Positions 23,893 through 36,992 are shown, counted from the stretch's first letter. The stretch is 64,000 nt of DNA from Nocardioides sp. B-3 (GCF_024703895.1 NZ_CP087968.1:2790001-2854000); one strand, 5' to 3'. Numbers and translations: made by a program. Notes: generated by a model not told the origin, from the letters alone.

Positions 23893-25270
23893 ATGGCGAC
23901 CAGCACCCGCAGCGGCACCGACACCCTGCCGGACACCCCGGCCGGAGTGCTGTCTGCCCTGCGGGCCGAGCAGGACGCCCGGGAGTCCTCCGAGGTCCGA
24001 TCCATGCGCCTCGCCGCGCACTGGGTGGCCCTGCACCCGGTGCTCGACGACTCGTGCCCCGACGCGTGCTTCCAGTCCCCGAAGACCCTCGCCGGCGTCG
24101 GGTCACCGGTGATCGACGAGTTCACCATCCCCGACATCGCGACCATGCTCGGCCAGACCTGTGACGCGGTCGGGTCCTATCTGACCGACGTGATCGAGCT
24201 GCGCTACTGCCTCCCGCAGCTCTGGGCCGGGATCCTCGCCGGGGTGGTGACACCGTGGCGGGCGCGGCGGATCGCACAAACCACGGTCGGCCTCTCGGTT
24301 GAGGCGGCGACGTTCGTGGACGAGCAGACCGCGTGGTGCGCCAACCGGCTCACCCCCGACCGAGCTGGGCCGGCTGGTCGACCACGCCCGCGCCCGGTTC
24401 ATGCCCGACCAACTCGCCAAAGAGACCGAGGACGCGGCGGATCGGCGGCACGTCACCTTCGACACCGACCCGGGTCTCCTTCGACGGCACCCTGCACCTC
24501 GAGGCCGACCTCGACATCCCCGACGCCCTCGGCCTCGCCGAAGCCGTCGCCGCCGGTGCCGCCCACCAACTGCGACTGGGCTCGACCGACACCCTCAACG
24601 GCCGCCGGGCCACCGCCCTCGGCGACCTCGCCCGCCACCAGCTCGCATTCGGCTTCGACGAACCCGGCCGCCGGTTGAGCAGCGACGAGCGCAGCGAGGA
24701 GCGTGTCGAAACCCGTGCAGCCCCGACCACCCAGATCGTCCTCCACGCCCACCTCTCCACCGACGCCATCACCCGCTGGGACCTCGCGAACAACGGCCAG
24801 TGCCTGACCGGGTTCCTGGGAGCAGGCCGGCGGCCGGGTCCTGACCGCCGAGCAGATCGCCGCCCGGTGCGGGCGCCCCGATGTGACCGTGGTCGTGAAA
24901 CCGGTCATCGACCTCCGGGAGCGCCTTGCGACCGCCGGCTACGTCCCGACCGAGCGGATCCGTGACCACGTCATCGCCCGCGACCGGACCTGTGTGTTCC
25001 CGTGGTGCGGACGCAACGCGAGGCTCTGCGACCCGGACCACGTGGTTCCGTTCGACCATGACGCACCGGATCGTGGCGGCACCACATCGACCGACAACCT
25101 CGCCGCGCTCTGCAGGCGGCATCACCGCCTCAAGACCAAGGGCCGATGGCGTTACGAGATGACCGAGCCAGGGCGTGTTCGTCTGGACCAGCCCCCACGG
25201 ACACCACTACCTCCGCGACCACACCGGATCACGACCCATCGACGCGACCGGTCACCCGCCCGACCTCTGA
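23893..25270 (+). CDS. DUF222 domain HNH endonuclease (13E12 repeat family)
   Basis: About 458 residues. The N-terminal DUF222 part (EVRSMRLAAHWVALHP, DEFTIPDIATMLGQT, LPQLWAGILAGVVTPWRARRIA) is followed by a C-terminal HNH nuclease: VIARDRTCVFPWCGRNARLCDPDHVVPFD, then TDNLAALCRRHHRLKT, giving the D-H, N and H of the motif and a zinc site. The frame is broken near 24357, 24475, 24818 (CCTGG read CCTGGG) and 25172 (CCAGG read CCAGGG). A REP-like repeat at 24673-24713 is translated as the interdomain linker. Multicopy in Nocardioides and mycobacteria; the role is unknown. Confidence 0.85.
24673..24713 (+). repeat. REP-like repeat inside the HNH gene coding region
   Basis: Begins GGTTGAGCAGCGACGAGCGC and ends GTGTCGAAACC, the same ends as the intergenic copies. 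It is read in frame as RLSSDERSEERVET between DUF222 and the HNH domain. Confidence 0.75.
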
Positions 25271-25284
25271 CCACACCGCCCCAC

Positions 25285-25330
25285 ACCCCGCAGGGTCTCG
25301 ACAGCCTCCATCGCCGAGACCCTGCGGGGT
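25285..25330 (+). terminator. Long perfect hairpin after the HNH gene
   Basis: A 16-bp perfect stem (ACCCCGCAGGGTCTCG with CGAGACCCTGCGGGGT) around a 14-nt loop, starting 15 bp after the stop codon. Position favours a terminator. From 25331 to 25607 I see no convincing gene. Confidence 0.6.
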
Positions 25331-25607
25331 CACTGGCACGTCCGGACTCACCGACCCGGGTCAGATTGGCCTGACTCCGCTCGACCGCGGACTGCCAGAT
25401 GCGTTCGGCCGCCTCCTGCGGTGTGAGCCCGCCAGATGGCCCGCGCGACGAGCCACGATCGGGCAGCGGCGTAGATCGGCAGGGGTCGAGGCGCCACGCG
25501 CTCTCGACGCGAACTGCCGACGCCAGCTGGGCGGGTTCCCGTCCGTACTGGGCAACCGGACAGGCTCACCCCTCCGACTGGACGGTCCGCACCACCGTTC
25601 GCGAGAT

Positions 25608-25648
25608 TAGCGTCGAAGGCCACAGGGTGGCCCGACCCAGTGGGCCAC
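25608..25648 (+). promoter_or_regulatory. Promoter and operator-like inverted repeat of the alcohol dehydrogenase
   Basis: -10 box TAGCGT at 25608-25613, then GTGGCCC (25627-25633) and GGGCCAC (25642-25648) with an 8-nt gap just after the expected transcription start, where a repressor would block. GGAGG at 25660-25664 precedes the GTG. Confidence 0.45.
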
Positions 25649-25668
25649 GTGGACCACATGGAGGACTC

Positions 25669-26784
25669 GTGAAGACACGCGGCGCGGTGATCAAGGAAGC
25701 TCCGGGCACCTACGAGGTCGTCGACCTCGAGGTCGACGACCCTCGCCGGGGCGAGCTCCGTGTGCAGATGACGGCGTCGGGGCTGTGCCATTCCGACGAC
25801 CATGTCGCCACGGGTGACATCCCGGTCGGCATCTATCCCTTCTGCGGTGGGCACGAGGGCTCGGGCGTCGTGAGCGCGGTGGGACCCAACACGCCCGGCT
25901 GGAAGGAGGGCGACCACGTCGTCTTCTCGTTCCTGCCGGCGTGCGGGCACTGCACCCGGTGCGCCCGCGGCATGTCCAACCTGTGCGACCTGGGCGCCGG
26001 GCTGCTCGCCGGCTCGCGCTGGGACGACCTGACCAGCTACCGGCTCAGCATGGACGGCCAGCCGGTCGGCCAGATGTGCGGCATCTCGACCTTCGCCGAG
26101 ATCACGACGGTCGCGGTCGACTCCGCGATCAAGATCCCCGACGAGATCCCGCTGGAGAAGGCCTGCCTCGTCGGCTGCGGCGTCGGCACGGGTTGGGGCT
26201 CGGCGGTCAACTCCGCCGAGGTGCGCCCCGGCCAGACCGTGATCGTGATGGGCATCGGTGGCATCGGCATCAACGCTGTCCGGGGTGCTGCCCATGCCGG
26301 TGCGAGCAACGTGATCGCGGTCGACCCGGTGGCGTTCAAGCGGGAGAAGGCGCAGGAGCTGGGAGCCACGCACGCCGTGGAGACGATGGAGGAGGCGACC
26401 GAGATCGCGCAGTCGTTCACGAACGGCCAAGGCGCCGACTCGGCCATCATCACCGTCGGTGTGACCACGGGCGAGCACCTCGGCCGGGCGATGGCGTCGA
26501 TCCGCAAGGCCGGCACCGTGGTGGTGACCGGGCTGGGCAACATCGCCGAGGTCGGTGCTCCGGTCTCGCTCGCCGACATCACGCTCTTCCAGAAGCGCAT
26601 CCGGGGATCCCTGTTCGGTGCCTCCAACCCCGGGAGCGACATCCTCCAGATGCTCCGGCTCTACACCGAAGGGCGTCTCAAGCTCGACGAGCTGGTCACC
26701 AAGACCTACTCGCTCGACGAGATCGCCCTCGGCTACAAGGACATGCACGCGGGCAACAACCTGCGGGGCGTCATCGTCTACTGA
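25669..26784 (+). CDS. Zinc-dependent alcohol dehydrogenase, NDMA-type group
   Basis: An intact 371-residue medium-chain dehydrogenase. Catalytic zinc: ASGLCHSDDH and GGHEGSGVVSAVG; structural zinc: the cysteines of LPACGHCTRCARGMSNLCD; nucleotide fold: VIVMGIGGIGINAVRGAAHAG with the acidic VAVD. The sequence style (FPACGHC, long VGCGVGTGWGSAVN) is that of actinobacterial dehydrogenases with tightly bound NAD that use an artificial acceptor (NDMA) in vitro. It probably oxidises an alcohol or aldehyde adduct; the substrate is unknown. GTG at 25669 has GGAGG 4-5 bp upstream. Confidence 0.88.
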   Translation: MKTRGAVIKEAPGTYEVVDLEVDDPRRGELRVQMTASGLCHSDDHVATGDIPVGIYPFCGGHEGSGVVSAVGPNTPGWKEGDHVVFSFLPACGHCTRCARGMSNLCDLGAGLLAGSRWDDLTSYRLSMDGQPVGQMCGISTFAEITTVAVDSAIKIPDEIPLEKACLVGCGVGTGWGSAVNSAEVRPGQTVIVMGIGGIGINAVRGAAHAGASNVIAVDPVAFKREKAQELGATHAVETMEEATEIAQSFTNGQGADSAIITVGVTTGEHLGRAMASIRKAGTVVVTGLGNIAEVGAPVSLADITLFQKRIRGSLFGASNPGSDILQMLRLYTEGRLKLDELVTKTYSLDEIALGYKDMHAGNNLRGVIVY

Positions 26785-26835
26785 GCAATCGGTGCAACGA
26801 CGGGCCGCGGCGTACGCGCCAGGGATCGCCCTGAC

Positions 26836-26841
26836 TACGCT
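26836..26841 (+). promoter_or_regulatory. -10 box TACGCT of phosphomannomutase (leaderless)
   Basis: TACGCT ends 6 bp before ATG at 26848, with no Shine-Dalgarno sequence. Confidence 0.5.
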
Positions 26842-26847
26842 TCTCGC

Positions 26848-28235
26848 ATGCCAACGAGCTCCAGCACGCTGGACCCTGCCAACATCAATGCGATCTTCAA
26901 GGCGTACGACGTCCGCGGCACCGTCCCGGACCAGCTGGACCACCAGCTGGCCGAGGCCACTGGCAAAGCTTTCGTCGAGGTGATCGACCCCGGGACCATC
27001 GTGATCGGCTACGACATGCGCCCCAGCTCGCCCGAGCTGGCGGGGGCGTTCGCCAAGGGTGCGACCGAGGCCGGTGCCGATGTGATCATGATCGGACTGG
27101 CGTCGACCGACCAGCTCTACTTCGCGTCCGGCCACCTCGGCCACGCGGGCGTGATGTTCACCGCCAGTCACAACCCGGCGCAGTACAACGGCATGAAGAT
27201 GTGCCGCGCGGGCGCCACCCCGATCGGCACGGACACCGGTCTCGCCGACATCGCCGCCTCGGTCTCGCGCGGGGGTCACAAGCCCGCGCCCAACGTCGGG
27301 AGCGTCACCCGGGAGGACGTCCTCGAGGCGTACGCCGCACACCTCCTGTCCCTCGCCCCGGTGACGGGGAGACGGCTGAAGATCGTCATCGATGCCGGCA
27401 ACGGCATGGCGGGCCTGACGGCACCGACCGTGTTCGGGCGGCTGGGGGAGGACCTCGTCGAGGTCGTGCCGATGTACTTCGAGCTCGACGGCACCTTCCC
27501 CAACCACGAAGCCAACCCGATCGAGCCGGCCAACCCGGTCGACCTGCAGAAGCGCGTGCTCGCCGAGGGAGCCGACATCGGTCTCGCGTTCGACGGCGAC
27601 GCCGACCGCTGCTTCCCCGGTCGACGAGCGAGGACAAGCGGTCAGCCCCTCCACCCTGACCGGCCTGATCGCGGCCCGCGAGCTCGCCAAGGAGCCCGGC
27701 TCCACGATCATCCACAACCTGATCACCAGCCGCGCCGTCCCCGAGCTCGTCACCGAGCTCGGCGGGAAGCCGGTTCGCACGCGGGTGGGTCACTCCTACA
27801 TCAAGGCCACGATGGCCGAGACGGGCGCGATCTTCGGCGGCGAGCACAGCGGCCACTTCTACTTCCGCGACTTCTGGAGGGCCGACTCGGGCATGCTCGC
27901 CGCGCTGCACGCCCCGGCCGCCCCGGCGGAGACCGACCAGCCGCTGAGCGGGTTGCTGTCGGCGTACGAACGCTATGTCGTCAGTGGCGAGATCAACTCG
28001 ACCGTGACCGACCAGGGCGAGCATCGTCGACGGCCCGGAGAAGCAGTTCGCGGGCGCCGACGGCGTCAGCACCGACCGCCTCGACGGGCTCACCGTCAGC
28101 CACGACGACTGGTGGTTCAACGTCCGCCCGTCCAACACCGAACCGCTGCTGCGGCTCAACGCCGAGGGCCGCGACCGTGCGACCATGCAGCGAGTGCGCG
28201 ACGAGATCCTCACCATCATCAGGAGTGCCTCATGA
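26848..28235 (+). CDS. manB: Phosphomannomutase/phosphoglucomutase
   Basis: Interconverts mannose-6-phosphate and mannose-1-phosphate, upstream of ManC. About 462 residues. Seen: [15 protein letters not shown], the catalytic serine loop [17 protein letters not shown], magnesium loop [11 protein letters not shown], sugar loop [10 protein letters not shown], and the phosphate loop [12 protein letters not shown]. The frame is broken at 27622, probably a damaged CCTGG, and 28015 (CCAGG read CCAGGG). ATGA overlap with the Trm112-like gene. The M. tuberculosis counterpart is Rv3257c. Confidence 0.94.
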
Positions 28236-28396
28236 ACATCGACCGGGGTCTGCTGGACATCATCGTCTGCCCCGACTGCCACGGAGACCTCAAGGCAGAA
28301 GCCGCAGAGCTCGTCTGTACGGCGTGCGGGCTGGCCTATCCGGTCCGAGACGACATCCCCGTCCTGCTCGTCGACGAGGCGCGCAAGCCCGGCTGA
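28232..28396 (+). CDS. Trm112-family small zinc protein
   Basis: 54 residues with two CxxC knuckles (VCPDCHGDL and [11 protein letters not shown]) and the typical ending [11 protein letters not shown]. Eukaryotic Trm112 activates methyltransferases; bacterial versions accompany lipid A, mannose and LPS genes without a proven role. Coupled to manB by ATGA. Confidence 0.88.
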   Translation: MNIDRGLLDIIVCPDCHGDLKAEAAELVCTACGLAYPVRDDIPVLLVDEARKPG

Positions 28397-28421
28397 TCCG
28401 CCCGATCGGAAGAGAGTCGTC

Positions 28422-29450
28422 ATGGCGTCCCGGTTCGACGAGTCCCGTCTCGACGACGAGCGCGCGCTCGCCTCGATCGACGTTCGCCTGCGCGCCTTGG
28501 CCGAGAGCGGAGCGCGGGTGCGCCGCGAGTCGCACGATGCCGAAGCGGCCACCGCCGAGGCGATCGCCCGCGACAAGATGGCGTCCCGGCCGCGTGCCGT
28601 GATCGCCGCCGGTCCGGACTCACGACTGCTCCGCGCCGTGCTCGAACCGTGGTGCCCGGTCCCGTTCGTCGCTCGGCCCGGTCCGGCGCTGCCCGGCTGG
28701 GCGGGCAGCCTCGACTGGGTGGTGATGCTGGCGCCCGAGGGCTCCGACACCGGCTCCGCGTCGGCGGTCGCCGAGGCCGTACGCCGCGGGGCGCAGGTGG
28801 TCGTGGCGTGCCCGCCGACCTCGCTGGTGGCCGACCACGCCGCCGGTCGCTACACGACGATCCTGCCGACGGTGACCGGCGACCAGCTGGCCACCGCGGT
28901 GGTGATGCTCGACTACCTCGAGCAGGTCGGGCTCGGCCCGCGCGCCGACTCCGAGTCCGTGGCCACGGCCCCGGACGAGGTGGCGATGTCGTGCTCGCCG
29001 CACCGCGACCCGGCGGTCAACCCGGCCAAGATGCTGGCCATCGCCCCGGCCGACGCCACCCCGATCGTGTGGGGCGGCTCTGTGCTGGCCGCGCGCGGCC
29101 CGTCGCGTGGCCGAGTCGCTGCGCCGCTCGAGCGGTCGCGGCGCCCTCGCCGCCGACGCCGAGCACCTGCTGCCGCTGCTCGAAGCGGCCCGGCAGCGTG
29201 ACGTCTTCGCCGACCCGTTCGCCGACGACGGGGGAGACCTGCGACCGCTGCTGGTGGTCCTCGACGACGGTGCCGACGACCCGGTCGTCCGCGAGCAGCG
29301 CGGCCGGCTCCGGCGGCGGCGGCGGGTCGCGGCGTACGCGTCGAGACCCTCACCGCCGAGGCCGAGACCGAGGTCGCGCGCTACGCCTCCCTCATGCTGC
29401 AGGGGACCTACGCCGCGGAGTACCTCCGCCTCGGCCTCGTCGACGACTGA
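28422..29450 (+). CDS. SIS-domain protein, phosphomannose isomerase-like (Rv3256c-like)
   Basis: About 342 residues. Two sugar-isomerase-type halves are recognisable: RAVIAAGPDSRLLRAVLEP then DWVVMLAPEGSDTGSASAVAEAVRRGAQVVVACPP, and PIVWGGSVLAAR then YAAEYLRLGLVDD. It may convert fructose-6-phosphate and mannose-6-phosphate and so complete the GDP-mannose route with ManB and ManC, but activity is not proven for this family. The frame is broken near 29093 and 29320. GGAAGAGAG precedes the ATG. Confidence 0.75.
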
Positions 29451-29458
29451 GCGGTCGA

Positions 29459-29496
29459 TAGGCTGCGCGCGTGACCGACGTGAGGGAGATCGCCTG

Positions 29497-29497
<1 letters not shown>
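29459..29497 (+). promoter_or_regulatory. -10 box TAGGCT and an 8-codon leaderless upstream ORF
   Basis: TAGGCT (29459-29464) lies 6 bp before GTG 29471, which opens GTG ACC GAC GTG AGG GAG ATC GCC TGA. The TGA overlaps the ATG of the DUF808 gene (TGATG), and GAGGGAG inside the short ORF is placed as that gene's ribosome site. Confidence 0.45.
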
Positions 29498-30506
<1,009 letters not shown>

Positions 30507-30507
30507 C

Positions 30508-30529
30508 CCTCGCGGCACACCCCGCGAGG
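30508..30529 (+). terminator. Hairpin terminator after the DUF808 gene
   Basis: CCTCGCGG and CCGCGAGG, 8 bp perfect, 6-nt loop, immediately after the stop codon and followed by ATTCTGTGATT. Confidence 0.7.
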
Positions 30530-30555
30530 ATTCTGTGATTGCGAGACAGCAGTCC

Positions 30556-30561
30556 TACGCT
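30556..30561 (+). promoter_or_regulatory. -10 box TACGCT upstream of ahcY
   Basis: TACGCT would start a leader of about 70 nt that ends in AGGAGA (30630-30635) before ATG 30640. I find no SAH riboswitch motif in this leader. Confidence 0.4.
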
Positions 30562-30639
30562 TCTGATGTCCGCGCGGGAGATCCCCGACGATGCACAGAC
30601 GTGCGGCGCAGACGCGCTCCACAGACTTCAGGAGACACG

Positions 30640-32108
<1,469 letters not shown>

Positions 32109-32123
32109 GGCAGACTTGCCCGC

Positions 32124-32822
32124 ATGAGCATGACCGAGCAGCCCACGAGGGGCAGCGTCCCGGTGGTGGACGACGATTCGTCGTTGGCCGAGATGCTGTC
32201 CATCGTGCTGCGCCGGGAAGGCTTCGATAGCCGGATCGTCACGCGTGGCGACGAGGCCCTCGAAGCCTTCCGCAGCTTCCGTCCTGACCTGGTCCTGCTG
32301 GACCTGATGCTGCCGGGCAAGGACGGCATCGACGTCTGCAAGGAGATCCGCGCCGAGTCCGGCGTGCCGATCGTGATGCTGACGGCCAAGGGCGACACGA
32401 TCGACGTCGTCCCGGGGCTGGAGTCCGGCGCCGACGACTACATCGTGAAGCCGTTCAAGCCCAAGGAGCTCGTGGCTCGCATCCGCGCCCGGGTGCGCCG
32501 CAACGATGCTCCCACCAGTGAGTCGTTGACCATCGGCGACCTCACGATCGACGTCTCCGGGCACTCCGTGACCCGCGCCGGCAAGCCGGTCAACCTGACG
32601 CCGCTCGAGTTCGACCTGCTCGTGTGCCCGGCCCGCAAGCCGTGGCAGGTCTTCACGCGCGAGGTGCTGCTCGAGCAGGTGTGGGGCTACCGCCACAGCG
32701 CCGACACCCGCTTGGTCAATGTGCACGTCCAACGTCTCCGGTCCAAGGTCGAGCACGACCCGGAGAACCCCGAGATCGTGGTGACGGTCCGGGGCGTGGG
32801 ATACAAGGCTGGTACGGCGTAG
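32124..32822 (+). CDS. mtrA: MtrA response regulator (OmpR/PhoB class)
   Basis: Essential regulator of cell division and wall genes, partner of MtrB. 232 residues, frame intact. Receiver: acidic pocket VVDDDSS, phosphorylation Asp in [11 protein letters not shown], conserved Thr in MLTAKGD and Lys in VKPFKP. Winged helix: [48 protein letters not shown]. Two odd spots: VPVVDDD where VLVVDDD is expected and [10 protein letters not shown] where LLVALARKPW is usual. Both are at CCTGG to CCCGG changes and may be sequence errors. A CAGACT box ends 7 bp before the ATG. Confidence 0.96.
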   Translation: MSMTEQPTRGSVPVVDDDSSLAEMLSIVLRREGFDSRIVTRGDEALEAFRSFRPDLVLLDLMLPGKDGIDVCKEIRAESGVPIVMLTAKGDTIDVVPGLESGADDYIVKPFKPKELVARIRARVRRNDAPTSESLTIGDLTIDVSGHSVTRAGKPVNLTPLEFDLLVCPARKPWQVFTREVLLEQVWGYRHSADTRLVNVHVQRLRSKVEHDPENPEIVVTVRGVGYKAGTA

Positions 32823-32829
32823 GCCGATC

Positions 32830-34460
32830 ATGTTCACCCCGCCGGCAGGGCCTCGGGCCAGCACCACGTTGGATCGCGCGAGTCACGGCATCCGCCGCGC
32901 ACTCACGTTCTGGCGGCGTTCCATCCGGGCCCGGGTCGTGGCGAGCACGGTCCTGCTCTCGGCGATCGTCGTCGGGATCGTCGGCGCCTTCCTCATGCAG
33001 CAGACCCGCGACGGCTCGGTGGACAACCGCGTCGACCGGGTGATCGCCGAGGCCGAGAACGAGACCGCTGATGCTCGCAAGAAGCTGTCCGCGACCCCGG
33101 GCATCGAGGTCGACGTCTCGGGACAGCTGGACGACCTGATCCTGCCGATCATCAACCGGGGCGCCTCGCGCGGGTTCGCCGCGATCCTCTCGCCCGCTGT
33201 GGACGCGGGCGGCCGGCTCTCCGGCGGTGGTGCGAAGTTCACCCGGGGCCTCGACACGCAGAGCGTCCCGGAGTCGCTGCAGCAGCACTTCGAGGGCACC
33301 GCGTCGACCGCGTGGGCGTTCACCAGCATCGACACCACCCGGGCCATCCCCGGGCTCCCCGAGGGGCCGGGGATCGTCGTCGGCAGCCGGGTGACCCTGC
33401 CGGCCGACAACAACACCTACACCATCTACTACCTCTACTCCCTCGACGAGGAGCGCGAGACGCTCGCCCCGGTCGGGCGCGCACTGGTGACCGCCGGGGC
33501 GCTGCTCCTGCTGCTCGTCGCCGGGCTGGCGTGGCTGGTCGCGCGCCGGGTGGTGACCCCGGTGCGGATGGCTCGCCGCGTTGCGGAGCGGCTCGCGGCC
33601 GGTCACCTCCGGGAGCGCCTGCGGGTGACCGGGGAGGACGACCTCGCCCGGCTCGCGACGTCCTTCAACCAGATGGCCAGCAACCTGCAGAAGCAGATCC
33701 GCCAGCTCGAGGAGCTGAGCCGGCTCCAGCGCCGGTTCGTCTCCGACGTCTCCCACGAGCTGCGTACGCCGCTGACGACCGTGCGGATGGCCGGCGACGT
33801 GCTCCACGACGCGCGCCGGTTTCGAGCCCGGCACGGCCCGCGCCGCGGAGCTGCTGCAGACCGAGCTCGACCGCTTCGAGCGGCTTCTCGCCGACCTGCT
33901 CGAGATCAGCCGTTTCGACGCCGGCGCTGCCGTGCTCGAGGCCGACGACGTCAACCTCGTCGATGTCGCCCACCGCGTGGCCGACACGACGCGGGCACTG
34001 GCCGACCAGCGCGACACCCGGGTGATCGTGGACGGCCCCGACCATCCGTGCACGGCGGAGGCCGACGTGCGCCGCGTCGAGCGGATCGTGCGCAACCTCG
34101 TCACCAACGCCATCGACCACGCCGAGTCCCGCGACATCCACATCCTCGTCGGCGGCGACGAGCACTCGGCGGCGATCGCCGTCCGCGACCACGGCGTGGG
34201 TCTGGGCCCGGGTGAGTCGGCCATGGTGTTCAACCGCTTCTGGCGGGCCGACCCGGCCCGGGCGCGCACCAGCGGTGGCACGGGTCTCGGCCTGTCCATC
34301 TCCCCTGGAGGACACCCACCTGCACGGCGGTTGGCTCCGGGCCCGGGGCCGACCGGGCGAGGGCTCGCAGTTCCGGCTGACGCTGCCGCGCCAGCTGAGC
34401 CAGCCGTTGCGCCACAGTCCGCTCCCGCTGGTGCCCCTCGACGCCAAGGAGACCGCATGA
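32830..34460 (+). CDS. mtrB: MtrB sensor histidine kinase
   Basis: Membrane kinase that phosphorylates MtrA. About 543 residues. Two helices (VVASTVLLSAIVVGIVGAFL and ALVTAGALLLLLVAGLAWLVA) frame a 150-residue outer domain; HAMP (RRVVTPVRMARRVAERLAAG); H-box FVSDVSHELRTPLTTV with the phosphate-accepting His; N-box NLVTNAIDHAE; G1 VRDHGVGLGPG; FNRFWRADPAR; G2 SGGTGLGLSIS. The frame is broken near 33826 and 34303 (CCTGG with an extra C). It follows mtrA by 7 bp and overlaps lpqB by ATGA. Confidence 0.96.
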
Positions 34461-36198
34461 CCAACGTCCCGGCCCGCCTGTCGCTCACACTGTGCGCAGC
34501 GTTCCTCGCCACCGCGTGCGTCCGCATGCCCAGCGAGGGTCCGGTCACCGAGGTCGACACCGAGGCGTCCGGCACGACGACACCGGGCACCTACGACTAC
34601 GACCCGCAGCCGCCGCAGGAGGGGGAGACGCCGACCGAGATCGTCGCCGGCTTCCTCGAGGCGATGAAGGCGACGCCCAGCCGGACCAACGTCGCCAGCC
34701 AGTTCCTCACGCCCGGTGCCCGCCAGCGCTGGGCGCCGGACCAGAAGATCGTGACCTATGCCGACTTCGACGACCCGGTCGGCGACCAGCTGGTGACCGT
34801 GCCGTTGTTCGGCATCGAGGAATACGACTCCCGCGGTGCCCGGCAGCAGTCGCGCGACGGTGCGGTGGTGGACTTCGACCTCACGCTCCAGGGACGGCCA
34901 GTGGCGCATCGACGGCCTGCCTGACGCCTTGATCGTGCCGGCCACGTGGTTCGAGGACTTCTTCCGCCGGATGTCGCTCTACTTCTTCGACCCGACCGCG
35001 CAGATCCTCGTCCCCGAACCGGTCTTCGTCCCCTCGGGCGAGCAGCTCGCCTCCTCGCTGGTGGGTGGTCTGCTCGACGACCCGACCTCCGACCCCCGCA
35101 TCACCCGGACGTTCATGCCGCCGGGCTTCACCTACGACCTCTCGGTTCCGATCACGGCCGCCGGCATCGCCGAGGTCACCCCAGGTCGGTGACGAGGCCG
35201 CGGTGACCGACGAGGTGCGGCAACGGATCCTCACCCAGTTGGTGTGGACGATGCGGCAGGAGCAGCGGATCCGGGCGGTCCGGCTCGCCATCGGTGACGA
35301 GGAGCAGGGCCTCTCGGGCAACCCCACGCAGGTCAACCTCGACGTCGGCGAGGTGTTCGACCCCACCGGCGCGCAGGCGAGTGCAGACCTGTTCGGCCCG
35401 GTCGACGGCCCGGTGGTGCGCGGGTCGATCGACTCGCTGTCCGCCACGTCGGGGCCGATGGGCGTCGACCAGCTGGGGGTGCGCTCGATCGGCGTCAACC
35501 CGGCCGGCGACCGCGTGGCCGGCATCTCCGGCGACGGCAGGAGCGTGCTCGTCGCGCCGGTCGAGGGCGAGGGCAGCGCCGTGGAGGTGGCCAGCAGCGC
35601 CCGCAACCTCCTCGCTCCCGCCCGGGACTTCGCCGACCGCATCTGGCTCGCGGACCGTGCCGGTGGCAGCGCCGTGATCAGCGTCGTCGCCGGTGGGCAG
35701 CCGGCCCGGCAGATCGTGGTGCCCGGGGTGAGCGGTCGTGACATCCGGCACCTGCTCGTCTCTCGTGACGGCAGTCGCCCGGTCGCTGTCGTGCGTACGC
35801 CGAGGGGCGATCGTGTCTTCGCGAGCCGGATCCTGCACGGCGAGGCCGGGCGGGTGCTGCGCGCCAGCCGGGCCGTGGAGCTCGACTTCGAGCCCGACGC
35901 GGCCGACGAAGTGATCCGCGACATCGATTGGCGCTCGCCGACCGCGATCTCGGTGCTGACCGACAACGCGCAGGACCTCTCCCGGGTCGAGACGATCTCG
36001 GTGGAGGGCGCGCCCGGCGACCTCGGCATCCGGGGCGTGTCCAGGCTCCGCGGCGGTGCCGGACAGCTCGTGAGCTCGCCGGTCGAGGGCGTCGAGGTGT
36101 TCGCGGTGGCAGGCCAGTCCGTGAGCGACCTGACCGCCCCCGAGCGTCCGCTCGATCCGCTGCCCCGGGGACTCGCCTCCCTGACCTACGTCGGCTGA
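34457..36198 (+). CDS. lpqB: LpqB lipoprotein, MtrAB accessory
   Basis: In mycobacteria LpqB acts on MtrB from outside. About 580 residues. A type II signal peptide ends at the lipobox LATAC. Next come the GerMN-type part (ETPTEIVAGFLEAMKATPS, FDPTAQILVPEPVFVP, EQLASSLVGGLL) and a C-terminal beta-propeller-like region (VRSIGVNPAGDRVAGISGDG, LLVSRDGSRPVAVVR). The frame is broken near 34891 (CCAGG read CCAGGG) and 35173 (CCAGG with an extra C). Third gene of the mtrA-mtrB-lpqB operon. Confidence 0.95.
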
Positions 36199-36262
36199 GG
36201 CGTTCTCCACAGCCAGCGAGAAGGTCCTTGTCCCGGGCCGTCGGCCCTGCTGCGATGGTGGG

Positions 36263-36992
36263 ATGCGCGACGTCCTGCTCGACCTCGTCGTCGGCAGCGA
36301 GTGCGTGGGGTGCGCGGGGCCCGGGCGCATGCTGTGCGACCCGTGCCGCGCGAGCCTGCCGACGAGCGCGCGTCTGCTGGCCGCAGCCGACGCCGCCCGG
36401 GCTGGTGACCCCGTGGTCCGTGGCCGACTACGACGGCGCCGTACGCGCGATGATCGTCGGGCACAAGGACCGCGGCCAGTTCTGCCTTCCGGCGGGTGCT
36501 TGCGGACCTGCTCGCGACCTCCGTGCGTGCTGCCCTCGCCTCCTACGACGGACCGCTCGTCCCCGGTGCCCGTGCCGTCGCGACCCGGGTCCAGCCGACG
36601 GCGGGGCTACGACCCGATGGGCACGCTGGCTCGGCTCGCCGTCGCGAGCCTGCGGGCCGAGGCGTACGACGTGTCGCTGGCGCCACTCCTCGTCTCGAGC
36701 CGGCGCGTGGTGGACCGAGGCGGGGCTGTCGGCGGGCGAGCGGGCGCGCAACCCGGCGGGATCCATGTCGTGCCCTTCGCCTCCCGTGGCCCGGCTGGCG
36801 CGGCGACACGCGCGGGCGCGGGTGCTGATCTGCGACGACGTCCTGACGACCGGAGCGACGGCCGCCGAGGCGGGCCGGGCCCTGCGCGCCGTGGGCTGGG
36901 AGCCGGTCGCCCTCGCGACCGTGGCGGCGACGCGACGTCGCATTCCGGACCAAACGCGGGGATTCCTTTTGTCCCGGGCCAAGAGGGGCTAG
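36263..36992 (+). CDS. comF: ComF-family phosphoribosyltransferase-like protein
   Basis: About 243 residues. An N-terminal zinc knuckle (ECVGCAGPGRMLCDPC) precedes a phosphoribosyltransferase fold: YDGAVRAMIVGHKDRG, RRRGYDPM, LSAGERARNP and the PRPP loop VLICDDVLTTGATAAEAGRAL. ComF proteins assist DNA uptake in Bacillus; in actinobacteria the function is undefined. The frame is broken near 36395, 36485, 36587 and 36713, the last being CCAGG read CCGAGG. Confidence 0.88.

Noticed and set aside
25331..25607. A short gene or transposase remnant on the minus strand
   Set aside because: The open frame has no start signal and no recognisable family; I see nothing supportable there.
30562..30639. 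SAH riboswitch before ahcY
   Set aside because: The leader is short and I could not find the conserved SAH aptamer segments or a pseudoknot.
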